Source: Lautropia sp. (GTDB lineage: Bacteria > Pseudomonadota > Gammaproteobacteria > Burkholderiales > Burkholderiaceae_E). From it: a stretch of 64,000 nt of DNA. The notes beneath the pieces were generated by a model. The model did no database searches, was not told where the DNA came from, and worked only from the letters and a program-made list of their open reading frames with translations. Shown piece after piece: positions 15,964-25,842 of this stretch (position 1 is its first letter; every line of letters starts with the position of its first letter). Location: assembly GCA_030528325.1 (NCBI GenBank), contig JAUMZD010000012.1, positions 1 through 64,000 on the forward strand. The letters run 5' to 3'. The position numbers were made by a program, and so were the translations under genes.

Positions 15964-17805
15964 TCACTTGTCAGGATGATGAGAGTCATTCTGGGCAGGC
16001 CGGTGACGCAGCATGCGCACCTGGTATGGCAACAGGCTGATCAGTGAATCGGAGCCGGGCCAGGGACTGATGTTCAGCGGCGCTGGCCCTTCCGAAGCGG
16101 ACGCTTGGCAATCGGTGAAATACCCTTCGCCCAGACCGCTCAGCTGGATCATCTGCTCGCGGGCGCTCAGGTTGACGAGAAATATCGTCGTTTCCAGACC
16201 CTGAGTTGCGCCAAAGATGAAGGCCTGATGTGGGGAGTCGATCTGGAAAGGCCGCAACATTGCATGTCGAAGACTGCTCAAGGTCTGCAGGAGCCTGGTG
16301 AATGCGAGTGGAAGTTTCCCATCGCTTTGCCACAGATCGGGTGCGAGACAGACCGATGTGGCACCGCCCAGGGCAAGGTGCCCAATGCTTGCGCCCAGCC
16401 AGGCTGTGCCGATGCGCTGGAGTCGCTCATCACGAGCGGGCAGGGCGCTGTCGTCCGGAAAGGCGTTCGGCCGTACGCCAAAGGTCAGGGGACTGATGAT
16501 GACCTGGCCGCTACCCGTTCGCTGGCCGGCATCTCGAGCCACTTGCGCCTGTATCGGTAATGTTTCGAAAATGGACTGCGTATCGAAAACATGATGTTGC
16601 GGCGATATCGGAAAGGCGATGAAATCCACGCGGCCAAAATCGTTTCTGGTGCGGGCGACATCGGCGTACGCTTCGGGCGCGCCTGCGCCGACGGGGATGT
16701 TCCCGAGAAGGCTCTGGGTCGTGGCTTTCATGGCCAGAACCCGGTCGGGAGAGGGAAGGCTTTCGGGGGGGCCGAGGAGAATCAGGCGTTTGAGCGCAAG
16801 CACGTCCGCGGTGGTGGCCAGAAGCTTCTCGAAGCGCTGATCGGGCATGGCATCGGGGTGAAGCACGAGTTCCAGCCGGTTCGCGCCTCGAGTGCTCTCC
16901 TTCATGCCTCGGGTGATCGCGTGGAAGTCCGCTTCCGAGCGGATGTCGATCCGGCAGTGCGCAAAGGGGATGGGCAGCGGGGATCCGCTCAGGTCTTCCG
17001 GGCCAGTCAGCGCTGCACCCAGTTCAGGCAGTGGTCTCGCCAGCGGGGCCAGCGCAGTCGCCCGAATGATGCCCTGCCTGGCTGCCGGTCTTTGGGCAGG
17101 TGCACGCAAAGACAGGTGAAGGGTCTGTTGAATGGTGGCACCGGCGGCCAGGTGGTGCAGTTCACCCAGTGCCAGCGGTGTCGTGTAGGCCTTGAAAGTG
17201 GCATCCGTCCAGTTTCGTTGATCCTCGATTTCGAACTGGTCGCCCTTCAGCTGGATATCGAGACCCGTATCCGGCGCAAGGCTGATCCGCATGCTGGAAA
17301 AGGCCGCGATGCAGGGGTGATGGATGCCGTCGACGAGATATTGAGGGTGGATGCGTGAGGGAAAGCTCCCTGTCCGTGTGCCGGTATCGCTCTCCGTTAC
17401 CCATTCAGCCTGCTTGAATCGCTCTGCATCGACATGAAGGCAAAGTCCGATCCGGGCGAAGGCGCAGTCCTGATGCGCTTGAGCCTGAAAGTTGAGGTGC
17501 AGGTTGCCATCGGCAAAACCGGTGACATCAAGGTGCCAGTCAAGATCAAGATGGGGGTCAGTCGTTCTTGCACGGATCCTGACGCTGAAATGTGTCGTGT
17601 CTGCGTGCAGCTGCACGGACATCGGTCTGGCCGGGATCGTGTTCCATGAGGGGTCGCGTACGGCCACATAAATCAGGCGCACCAGTTCATGTCCCCGTAA
17701 CGAGACATGGGCCAGGTCGCCTTGATCGAATGTGGCCTCGAATTCACCCGCATGCAGGCGTTGGCGGGGCGGCCAGGCGATCGTTCCGGTTTGCTGGGCG
17801 TGCAA
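15964..17805 (-). CDS. D-apionate lactonase-like protein
   Basis: 613-residue protein with no obvious signal peptide. Length and overall composition match, as far as I recall the family, the D-apionate lactonases (ApnL) that open D-apionolactone in bacterial D-apiose catabolism: an N-terminal beta-rich region, a middle alpha/beta-barrel-like region and a C-terminal beta domain (V-R-M-L-R-H near the end). I cannot point to a short diagnostic catalytic motif, so this rests on global resemblance plus the neighbouring DUF1537 kinase, decarboxylase and sugar importer. It lies 29 bases downstream of the SDR gene, in the same orientation. It could instead act on another lactone or glycoside. Confidence 0.6.
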   Translation of the reverse strand: MHAQQTGTIAWPPRQRLHAGEFEATFDQGDLAHVSLRGHELVRLIYVAVRDPSWNTIPARPMSVQLHADTTHFSVRIRARTTDPHLDLDWHLDVTGFADGNLHLNFQAQAHQDCAFARIGLCLHVDAERFKQAEWVTESDTGTRTGSFPSRIHPQYLVDGIHHPCIAAFSSMRISLAPDTGLDIQLKGDQFEIEDQRNWTDATFKAYTTPLALGELHHLAAGATIQQTLHLSLRAPAQRPAARQGIIRATALAPLARPLPELGAALTGPEDLSGSPLPIPFAHCRIDIRSEADFHAITRGMKESTRGANRLELVLHPDAMPDQRFEKLLATTADVLALKRLILLGPPESLPSPDRVLAMKATTQSLLGNIPVGAGAPEAYADVARTRNDFGRVDFIAFPISPQHHVFDTQSIFETLPIQAQVARDAGQRTGSGQVIISPLTFGVRPNAFPDDSALPARDERLQRIGTAWLGASIGHLALGGATSVCLAPDLWQSDGKLPLAFTRLLQTLSSLRHAMLRPFQIDSPHQAFIFGATQGLETTIFLVNLSAREQMIQLSGLGEGYFTDCQASASEGPAPLNISPWPGSDSLISLLPYQVRMLRHRPAQNDSHHPDK

Positions 17806-17834
17806 GATGGCCTCCTGCCGGTAGGCGATGCTGC

Positions 17835-18590
17835 TCAGATCGCGGTCAGGCCGCCGTCGACGGTATAAACCGATCCGGTGACATAAGCCGCGTCGTCGGA
17901 AACCAGAAAAGCCACGACGGATGCCACGTCTTCCGGACGCCCCATGCGACGCATGGGTACGGTCGCCAGCACGCTGGCCAGCTGTTCGGGATCCGCCTTC
18001 AGGGGGGCGTTGGCACGGGTATCCATCACGCCCGGCATCACGCAGTTGGCGCGGATGCCCTGGTCGGCGTATCCTGCTGCGATGACGCGCATCATGCTGA
18101 CGGCGCCTGCCTTGGAAGACGAGTAAGCGGCGCCGGTCGGTGCGATGCCGTAGCTGCCGGTCGGGGAAGCGGTCAGGACGACACTACCCCCACCGTTTTC
18201 CAGCAGGGCTGCAATGCCATGTTTGCAGGTCAGGAACTGGCCCACAAGGTTGGTCTCGACCACGTTGCGAAAGACGCCGGCAGACACGAGATGCAGCAGA
18301 TCGTCTTCGTGAGAGGGCTCGATCCCGGCATTGGCAATGACGATGTCAAGGCCGCCAAAGGCCTTGACCGCGGCTTCGGTTGCCGAGGCAACCGCTGCTT
18401 CGTCGCGCACGTCAGCCACCAATGCCAATCCTTCGGCAGGCAGCACATCGAGCGCCTGGGTGTCGATATCGACGAAAGCGACCCGAGCGCCTTCTTCCAG
18501 TAGCCGTTTGCCGATCGCGAGTCCGATGCCATGTCCGGCCCCGGTAACCAGTGCGCGACGACCGCGCAGTCTCCGTGCCCCTTGTTCCAT
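17835..18590 (-). CDS. Short-chain dehydrogenase/reductase
   Basis: Classical SDR of about 251 residues. It has the nucleotide-binding G-A-G-H-G-I-G-L, a following V-D-I-D that favours NAD(H), N-A-G-I near residue 87, a catalytic Y-S-S-S-K with an upstream Ser, and P-G-V-M-D-T after it. The C-terminal S-D-D-A-A-Y-V-T-G-S-V-Y-T-V-D-G-G is standard. The start at 18590 has GGGGAG seven bases upstream, while the ORF start at 18614 has none. It directly precedes the lactonase-like gene, so an attractive but unproven role is oxidation of a sugar to the lactone. Confidence 0.88.
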   Translation of the reverse strand: MEQGARRLRGRRALVTGAGHGIGLAIGKRLLEEGARVAFVDIDTQALDVLPAEGLALVADVRDEAAVASATEAAVKAFGGLDIVIANAGIEPSHEDDLLHLVSAGVFRNVVETNLVGQFLTCKHGIAALLENGGGSVVLTASPTGSYGIAPTGAAYSSSKAGAVSMMRVIAAGYADQGIRANCVMPGVMDTRANAPLKADPEQLASVLATVPMRRMGRPEDVASVVAFLVSDDAAYVTGSVYTVDGGLTAI

Positions 18591-18667
18591 CGCTTGTCTC
18601 CCCTTCATGACCACCGATGCCCGGTCCAGCTGCTTCAGTCTGTAGATCAGGCTAACACGGTTATGGC

Positions 18668-18674
18668 ATGATAG
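18668..18674. promoter_or_regulatory. Putative operator motif (ATGATAG) upstream of the SDR gene
   Basis: TTATGGCATGATAGGTTTG contains the heptamer shared by four promoter regions of the island. It lies 78 bases before the SDR start and downstream of the GntR gene stop. Confidence 0.33.
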
Positions 18675-18720
18675 GTTTGCCCAAAGAGCAGGGGTTTGTC
18701 ACGTTGTACGTGAGAGTGTG

Positions 18721-19440
18721 TCAGCGTGTTTCAGTGCTCATGATTTCCCAGTACAGGGTCTGCACGTCGGTGAGATGGTCGTGCATGGCGGTTTCGGCAC
18801 CGTCGCCATCGCCATCCCTGATGGCGGCAAATATCCGTTCATGATGTCGGATCGCCATGTCGAGGGCACCCGCCTGTTGCAGCGATACCAGGCGCTGCTC
18901 GGCCAGCCAGTCGGAGAGCGTCTGGTGAAATACCAGGATCGCCGGTTCATCGGCCAGCCGGGCGATGACGAGGTGAAAGGCGACATCCGTTTCGGCGAAT
19001 GCTTCGACGTCGTTGCGGGCAGCAAGATTGGCCAGCAGTGCGGCTTCCAGTTCCTCCAGCTGTTGTGGGGTTGCCTGTCGGGCGGCCTTGCGCGCCAGCG
19101 CGGCCTCGATGAAACGTCGGATGTCTTGTCCCTGTCGTTTGCCCTCGGGTGTGGACAGCAGATGCTTGGCCCCTGACATCATCGATGACAGCAGGCCTTC
19201 GGCCGAGGGTTGAGACACCCGGGCAGGCACGCCATTACCGATCTCGATCAGGCCATTGCGCTCCAGCGTGATCAAGGCCTCGCGAACGGCAGGTCGGCCG
19301 ACACCGAAGGCGGCCTGCAATTCCCGTTCCGGGGGCAGCTGGTCGCCCGGCTGTAATTTGCCGGAAAGGATGAGGCCCTCGATGTGCTCAGCCACTATTT
19401 CAAAGAGCTTTTTTCGTTCGATCGCGATCGGTTCAAGCAT
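18721..19440 (-). CDS. GntR family transcriptional regulator, FadR subfamily (FCD domain)
   Basis: 239-residue regulator. The N-terminal winged helix has P-G-D-Q-L-P-P-E-R-E-L-Q-A-A-F-G-V-G-R-P-A-V-R-E-A-L (residues about 31-56). The C-terminal all-helical FCD domain contains A-F-A-E-T-D-V-A-F-H-L-V-I-A-R and later I-R-H-H-E-R-I-F-A-A-I, the metal-binding His/Asp pattern. FCD regulators usually sense organic or sugar acids. Lying between the SDR-lactonase unit and the ABM gene, it probably controls the island, and the palindrome at 19563-19581 next to its own promoter is a candidate site. Confidence 0.9.
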   Translation of the reverse strand: MLEPIAIERKKLFEIVAEHIEGLILSGKLQPGDQLPPERELQAAFGVGRPAVREALITLERNGLIEIGNGVPARVSQPSAEGLLSSMMSGAKHLLSTPEGKRQGQDIRRFIEAALARKAARQATPQQLEELEAALLANLAARNDVEAFAETDVAFHLVIARLADEPAILVFHQTLSDWLAEQRLVSLQQAGALDMAIRHHERIFAAIRDGDGDGAETAMHDHLTDVQTLYWEIMSTETR

Positions 19441-19562
19441 TGTTTGTCACGCCATGAGCTCAGTCCGTCTGCATGCTCGCTGCTCTCCGTCAGAGTGCAT
19501 GCATGCCCTGTGACTGATCATCAATGAATTGAGGGATCCAGGAGCCCGCGCTCTAGGAGGTG

Positions 19563-19581
19563 ATGATAGTCATGCTATCAT
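19563..19581. promoter_or_regulatory. Palindromic putative operator between GntR and ABM genes
   Basis: ATGATAGTCATGCTATCAT has perfect 7-bp arms (ATGATAG/CTATCAT) around a 5-base spacer. It lies in the divergent region between the regulator and the small oxygenase-like gene. It is the only full dyad; single half-sites occur at 6057, 15802 and 18668. Confidence 0.5.
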
Positions 19582-19656
19582 ACCAAAATGCCAGCTCATG
19601 GCATGCCAGTTGAGTATGCATGCAGCGACCCTGCCCAATGGGTGTCCGGGGGAGAC

Positions 19657-19995
19657 ATGATCGAGACGAACATCATTCCTGTTGCCACACCGGCACTTGT
19701 CGTCGTTGTCGAGATGGAGATCGAGCCACAGCACTGCATGGCGTTCATGCAGCTGCTCAGGCGCAATGCGGCGAATTCGCGAGCGTGCGAGGATGGTTGT
19801 CTGGTCTTCGACGTCTGTGTCCCGGAAGTACCCCAGGATCCCCCCACGGTTCTGCTGTACGAGCTCTATGCCTCTGCGAACGCGTTCGAGCTTCATCTGG
19901 CATCAGAACATTTCAAGGCGTTTGATGCGCTGACCTGTCACATGGTCCGGAAAAAATCGGTTCGCCGTTACCGGCTTCAGCCTTGGTCAGACTGA
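19657..19995 (+). CDS. Antibiotic biosynthesis monooxygenase (ABM) domain protein
   Basis: 112-residue single-domain protein of the dimeric alpha/beta-barrel ABM family (YgiN/LsrG-like). It shows the strand P-A-L-V-V-V-V-E-M, helix, G-C-L-V-F-D-V, then L-L-Y-E-L-Y-A-S-A-N-A-F-E-L-H-L-A-S-E-H-F, typical of the fold. The start at 19657 follows GGGGGAG closely; the ORF could begin at 19588. Such proteins act as quinol monooxygenases, epimerases or isomerases of small metabolites. Adjacent to the GntR gene and an operator candidate, it is probably part of the regulon. Confidence 0.8.
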   Translation: MIETNIIPVATPALVVVVEMEIEPQHCMAFMQLLRRNAANSRACEDGCLVFDVCVPEVPQDPPTVLLYELYASANAFELHLASEHFKAFDALTCHMVRKKSVRRYRLQPWSD

Positions 19996-20017
19996 TTGCC
20001 GGGCAGAAACATTGATC

Positions 20018-20665
20018 TCATCGGCGTTTGCTGCCTACCTGCGGATCCACACTGACCAGCATCGTTCCGGCCAGCACGTCGTAGAGGGTGCGGTGCTGGC
20101 GGTCGATGAGTGACCAGAAGAAGGGCAGGAAGAAGAGGGGGAGCCACCACGGGGAGGCCTTCCAGACGAGGGCGAGACCGCCCCAGAACATCAGGGAGGC
20201 CAGGGTGTAGCGCCAGGCGGCGCGACCGAGGCTGACGGCAGGTTGGCCGGTTGGCGTGATGGGGGGGCTGGCGGCTGTTTCCGTGGAAACGGGCTGGCCG
20301 GCAGCGAGTCGATCGGGGGTATCCGGCCCCCCGGGTTGTGGCGTGTCTGCGCCCGGCAGGCTTCGTACGAGCTTCACACCGATGGTCTTCATCGGCAGGC
20401 TCCAGCGGCCGTTGCTCCAGAACCAGCTGAAGTAGGCGCCCAGCACCAGGAACATGAAGGCCTGGAAGGCGGTGCGCAGCCAGCCTTCGGCGCCGGTGAA
20501 CTGCGTGAGGGCCGAGAAGGCGTAGCCGAAGAAGAAGATGACGCCGAACAGGATGATGGCCTCATAGACCACGCACATCAGGCGCCGCCAGGTGCTGGCC
20601 GGCTGCGTGGGCCGAGGTGTGTCGTGGGCGGGCTGGGCAGGTCGGGGCGCGGATGGGGCGGACAC
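20018..20665 (-). CDS. RDD family membrane protein
   Basis: 215-residue inner-membrane protein. It has an Ala/Pro-rich N-terminal tail (about 25 residues), then R-R-L-M-C-V-V-Y-E-A-I-I-L-F with the RDD-type Arg and acidic residues, a second helix pair containing S-N-G-R-W-S-L-P-M-K-T-I-G-V-K-L-V and two C-terminal helices. A Pro/Thr-rich segment interrupts residues about 105-140. Function unknown; in Burkholderiales this family often neighbours the sigma/DUF3619 genes upstream of ilvI, as here. Confidence 0.82.
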   Translation of the reverse strand: MSAPSAPRPAQPAHDTPRPTQPASTWRRLMCVVYEAIILFGVIFFFGYAFSALTQFTGAEGWLRTAFQAFMFLVLGAYFSWFWSNGRWSLPMKTIGVKLVRSLPGADTPQPGGPDTPDRLAAGQPVSTETAASPPITPTGQPAVSLGRAAWRYTLASLMFWGGLALVWKASPWWLPLFFLPFFWSLIDRQHRTLYDVLAGTMLVSVDPQVGSKRR

Positions 20666-20752
20666 GGCGGGCGGGCTACGGGTTCATCACGCGAGTCGGC
20701 TGGCAGGTCGGGCCGGATCGGCAGATCGGCGGGCGGCAGGAACTCGCGATGG

Positions 20753-21436
20753 CTACCGCCCGGCTCCCCAGGACGGGGTCGGGTCGAAGGATGATAACGG
20801 AGGCGCCGGGTTTGGCGTGATCGGCATCGTGAAGCTGATCGGGGTGCCGGTACCGACCCGGGTGAAGCCGCCGCCGTAGCCCTGGTGGAAGCGGCTGCCC
20901 GTACCTGCCGCCACGGGGATGGACATGCCGGGCGCCGGTGTGAAGGCGTGGCGGTAGGCGGTGATCGGCCCGTCGTCCTCGAAGGGGTCGTCCGATGGGG
21001 GAGCGGGGTCGGCCGTCACCAGGACGGAGGCCTCCCCGGGGGGCGGTACGGCGATCGGGGCGGGATGGTTGCCCGGATGGGGGGGCTCGGTTGCGGGGGC
21101 AGAGCCCTGGACGGCGGTCAGGGTCGTGTCGTTCCTGTGCCGTCCGGTCTCGTCCGTGTCCTGTTCAAGGTTGGGCAGCACCAGCAGGATGGCCAGCAGC
21201 ACTGGGGTCGTGGCGGCCCCAAGGCGTGCCCATGGTGACAGACCGGCCCATGACCAGCCGCGGGCAGCACGGTGACGCTGGCCGCCAGGGTGGGTGGCGC
21301 GGGTCTGCTGCGCAGCCAGGCGTGACAGGGCCACACCCCGCGCTTCGCTCAGGCGGGCCTGAATGTGAGGGGGAAGATCGTCGGCGCTGGCATCCAGTAG
21401 CCGACAGATCCGGCTGGCTATCTGATCTGGGTTCAT
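20753..21436 (-). CDS. DUF3619-like protein, possible anti-sigma partner, with long Pro/Gly-rich tail
   Basis: 227-residue protein starting M-N-P-D-Q-I-A-S-R-I-C-R-L-L-D. The N-terminal helix with A-R-L-S-E-A-R-G-V-A-L-S-R-L and a single transmembrane segment near residues 75-92 (L-G-A-A-T-T-P-V-L-L-A-I-L-L-V-L) match DUF3619 proteins encoded next to ECF sigma factors. From about residue 100 the sequence is low-complexity Pro/Gly/Thr rich, longer than I expect for the family. The start overlaps the sigma gene stop (ATGA), implying coupled translation and a regulatory partnership; the anti-sigma role is inference. Confidence 0.7.
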   Translation of the reverse strand: MNPDQIASRICRLLDASADDLPPHIQARLSEARGVALSRLAAQQTRATHPGGQRHRAARGWSWAGLSPWARLGAATTPVLLAILLVLPNLEQDTDETGRHRNDTTLTAVQGSAPATEPPHPGNHPAPIAVPPPGEASVLVTADPAPPSDDPFEDDGPITAYRHAFTPAPGMSIPVAAGTGSRFHQGYGGGFTRVGTGTPISFTMPITPNPAPPLSSFDPTPSWGAGR

Positions 21437-22032
21437 GGGGTGATGCCCTGGGCGCGCAAGGCGCGTGACAGGCTCTGGATGGCCCGGGAACAGTGGGTCT
21501 TGACGCTGCCTTCCGAGCAGCCCATGACGGCTGCCGTTTCCGCAACATCCATCTCTTCCCAATAACGCAGGATGAAGGCTTCGCGTTGACGCCGGGGCAG
21601 GCGGCTGATCTCGGCTTCGATCAGCCGGATGATCTGGGCGCTTTCGACCTCTCTGGCCGTATCGGGGGCCTGCTGGTCGGGCTGGCGGGACAGCCATGCC
21701 TCCAGTGGGTCGGCGTCGTGCTCTGGCTCGCGGCCGCTCTTGCCGAGGGGCAGGGCCGAAAACAGGGATACCCAGGCGTTTCGCACTTTCTGCCGCCGGA
21801 AGTGGTCGTGGATGATGTTCTGCAGGATGCGCTGGAACAGCGGGGCAAGCTCGGCGGCGGGGCGGTCTTCGTACTTTTCGACGAGCCGGATCATGGCATC
21901 CTGGACGATGTCCAGTGCCGCGTCCTCGTCGCGAACCGCGTAGACGGCCTGCTTGAAGGCCCGGCGCTCGACCGAGGCGAGAAACTCAGAGATTTCCGGT
22001 CGTGTCGCCATAGGGTTGACTGATGTTAGCAT
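21433..22032 (-). CDS. ECF-type RNA polymerase sigma factor
   Basis: About 199 residues. Sigma region 2 is represented by F-K-Q-A-V-Y-A-V-R-D-E-D-A-A-L-D-I-V-Q-D-A-M and F-Q-R-I-L-Q-N-I-I-H-D-H-F-R-R; region 4 by L-P-R-R-Q-R-E-A-F-I-L-R-Y-W-E-E-M-D-V-A-E-T-A, then M-G-C-S-E-G-S-V-K-T-H. The start could be 22032 or an ATG at 22011; neither has a strong ribosome site. It is coupled to the DUF3619-like gene and divergent from ilvI. Confidence 0.88.
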   Translation of the reverse strand: MLTSVNPMATRPEISEFLASVERRAFKQAVYAVRDEDAALDIVQDAMIRLVEKYEDRPAAELAPLFQRILQNIIHDHFRRQKVRNAWVSLFSALPLGKSGREPEHDADPLEAWLSRQPDQQAPDTAREVESAQIIRLIEAEISRLPRRQREAFILRYWEEMDVAETAAVMGCSEGSVKTHCSRAIQSLSRALRAQGITP

Positions 22033-22257
22033 GTCGGCTGCGCATGACCCGGAGGGTCATTAGCAACCGCACCAAGCCGGCTCATGAGGCCGGGGCGGTG
22101 TTCGAGGGACATCGGCGCGCTTGGGGCCGTCCGCGGGATGGCGGAGCGCCGGTGTCGAAAACAGTCGACCGACCGTTGTCAGGGTCTGTCTCGGGGCAGA
22201 GGTATGTGCTGTGCTGGGGCCGGCGGACGGAACGTCAATCTGCATAGAGGAACAGAA

Positions 22258-23979
22258 ATGGAATTGTCCGGCGCGGAAATCGTGGTGCGCTGTCTGGAGG
22301 AAGAGGGCGTCAAGCACGTCTTCGGGTATCCGGGTGGTGCGCTCCTGTATATCTACGACGCCCTTTACGCGGCGCGCAAGCTTGAGCATGTGCTGGTGCG
22401 CCACGAGCAGGCGGCGGTTCATTCTGCGGATGCCTATTCCCGAAGCACGGAAGAGGTGGGCGTCTGTATCGTCACTTCCGGTCCCGGGCTGACCAATGCG
22501 GTCACGGGCATCGCCACGGCCTACATGGATTCGATCCCGATGGTGATCCTGAGTGGCCAGGTGCCCTCGCAGGCCATCGGCGAGGATGCCTTCCAGGAAT
22601 GTGATGCGGTCGGCATCACCCGTCCCTGTGTCAAGCACAACTTCCTCGTGAAGGATGTCCGTGACCTGGCCTCCACCATCAAGAAGGCCTTCCACATTGC
22701 AAAGACAGGTCGCCCGGGCCCCGTGCTGATCGACATCCCCAAGGATGTCAGCCGCGACAAGTGTGGTTTCGAGTATCCGAAATCGGTGTCGATGCGGTCG
22801 TACAACCCGGTGCTGAAAGGTCACCAGGGCCAGATCAAGAAAGCGCTGCAGTTGATCCTGTCGGCCGAGCGGCCGATGATCTACGTGGGTGGCGGCGTCA
22901 TTCTGGGCAATGCCTCGCCGGTGCTGAACCAGCTGGTCGACCGGCTCGGTTTTCCGTGCACGACCACGCTGATGGGTCTGGGCGCCTATCGTTCGAGTGA
23001 CCCGAAGTGGGTTGGCATGCCCGGCATGCACGGCACTTACGAGGCGAACATGGCCATGCAGCATTGCGACGTGCTGATCGCCATCGGCGCCCGTTTCGAT
23101 GACCGGGTCATCGCCAATCCGAAGCATTTTGCGCAGAACGCCCGCAAGATCATCCACATCGACATCGATCCGTCGTCGATCTCGAAGCGGGTGAAGGTCG
23201 ATGTGCCGATCGTGGGCGACGTGGGCGAGTGCATGACGGCGTTGCTCGATCTGTTGGAAGCCGCCTTCAGCGCCGGGGAAAGCACCAACACGAAGGCGCT
23301 TCAGGCCTGGTGGTCCCAGATCAACGAGTGGCGCAAGAAGGAATGCCTGTCCTATGACCGCAACAGCGACAAGATCAAGCCGCAGTTCGTGGTCGAGAAG
23401 CTCTGGCAGGTCACGCACGGTGATGCCTTCATCACGTCGGATGTGGGTCAGCACCAGATGTTCGCAGCCCAGTTCTATCCCTTCGACAAGCCCCGGCGTT
23501 GGCTCAATTCGGGGGGGCTCGGCACGATGGGCGTGGGGCTTCCCTATGCGATGGGCGTGCTGAAGGCGCATCCGGGCGCACAGGTGGCCTGCATCACGGG
23601 TGAAGGCTCGATCCAGATGTGCATCCAGGAGCTCTCCACCTGCAAGCAGTACGGTCTGCCGGTCAAGATCATCAACCTGAACAACGCCTCGCTCGGCATG
23701 GTGCGTCAGTGGCAGGAGATCGAGTACGAAGGGCGCTACTCGCAGTCCTACATGGAGGCGCTGCCCGATTTCGTCGCGCTGGCCGAGGCCTATGGCCATG
23801 TCGGCATCAAGGTCGAGCGGCCGGAGGATGTCGAGGGTGCGTTGCGGGATGCCTTCGGCAAGTACAAGGACCGTCTGGTGTTTCTCGATTTCATCGTCGA
23901 TCGCACCGAGAACGTCTGGCCGATGGTTCAAAGCGGCAAGGGTCTGACCGAAATGCTGCTGTGTGCCGATGACATCTGA
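22258..23979 (+). CDS. ilvI: Acetolactate synthase large subunit
   Basis: Thiamine-diphosphate enzyme that condenses two pyruvates (or pyruvate and 2-oxobutyrate) in the first common step of branched-chain amino acid synthesis. 573 residues: N-terminal TPP-binding half with the catalytic Glu in R-H-E-Q-A-A (E50), a central FAD/transhydrogenase-like domain, and C-terminal G-E-G-S-I-Q with a downstream N-L-N-N forming the TPP motif. The start at 22258 has AGAGGAA upstream; the ORF extends further but the extension is unlike the family. Followed 13 bases later by the small subunit. Confidence 0.95.
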   Translation: MELSGAEIVVRCLEEEGVKHVFGYPGGALLYIYDALYAARKLEHVLVRHEQAAVHSADAYSRSTEEVGVCIVTSGPGLTNAVTGIATAYMDSIPMVILSGQVPSQAIGEDAFQECDAVGITRPCVKHNFLVKDVRDLASTIKKAFHIAKTGRPGPVLIDIPKDVSRDKCGFEYPKSVSMRSYNPVLKGHQGQIKKALQLILSAERPMIYVGGGVILGNASPVLNQLVDRLGFPCTTTLMGLGAYRSSDPKWVGMPGMHGTYEANMAMQHCDVLIAIGARFDDRVIANPKHFAQNARKIIHIDIDPSSISKRVKVDVPIVGDVGECMTALLDLLEAAFSAGESTNTKALQAWWSQINEWRKKECLSYDRNSDKIKPQFVVEKLWQVTHGDAFITSDVGQHQMFAAQFYPFDKPRRWLNSGGLGTMGVGLPYAMGVLKAHPGAQVACITGEGSIQMCIQELSTCKQYGLPVKIINLNNASLGMVRQWQEIEYEGRYSQSYMEALPDFVALAEAYGHVGIKVERPEDVEGALRDAFGKYKDRLVFLDFIVDRTENVWPMVQSGKGLTEMLLCADDI

Positions 23980-23992
23980 CGGGAGACGTGCC

Positions 23993-25614
<1,622 letters not shown>

Positions 25615-25637
25615 GGCTCCTGAACACCTTCCCTCGG

Positions 25638-25681
25638 ACGGCAGGTGCCTGCATCGGACGCATGCGGCCCTGCCGTTTTGT
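25638..25681 (+). terminator. Rho-independent terminator after ilvC
   Basis: Stem ACGGCAGG (25638-25645) pairs with CCTGCCGT (25669-25676), with an inner GCAT/ATGC stem in the loop, followed by TTTTG. It would end the ilvIHC transcript. Confidence 0.65.
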
Positions 25682-25753
25682 CTGGAAGCCCGTTTTCCAG
25701 AGGTGTTCCGATGAGTGGTGGACATGGCACGGGCTGGGACGAGCCGGTATGTC

Positions 25754-25759
25754 TATAAT
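25754..25759 (+). promoter_or_regulatory. Possible -10 box (TATAAT) before the oxygenase gene
   Basis: A perfect TATAAT hexamer about 84 bases upstream of the GTG start of the next gene, after the ilvC terminator. No convincing -35 hexamer was seen at the right spacing. Confidence 0.4.
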
Positions 25760-25842
25760 GAACCATTGGGCTGAGCCGTCGTTCAGCGTGATGGGGTCGT
25801 GTCATCAGGCACAGGGCCCGGTGTCCGAGGAGCAGGTATAAC

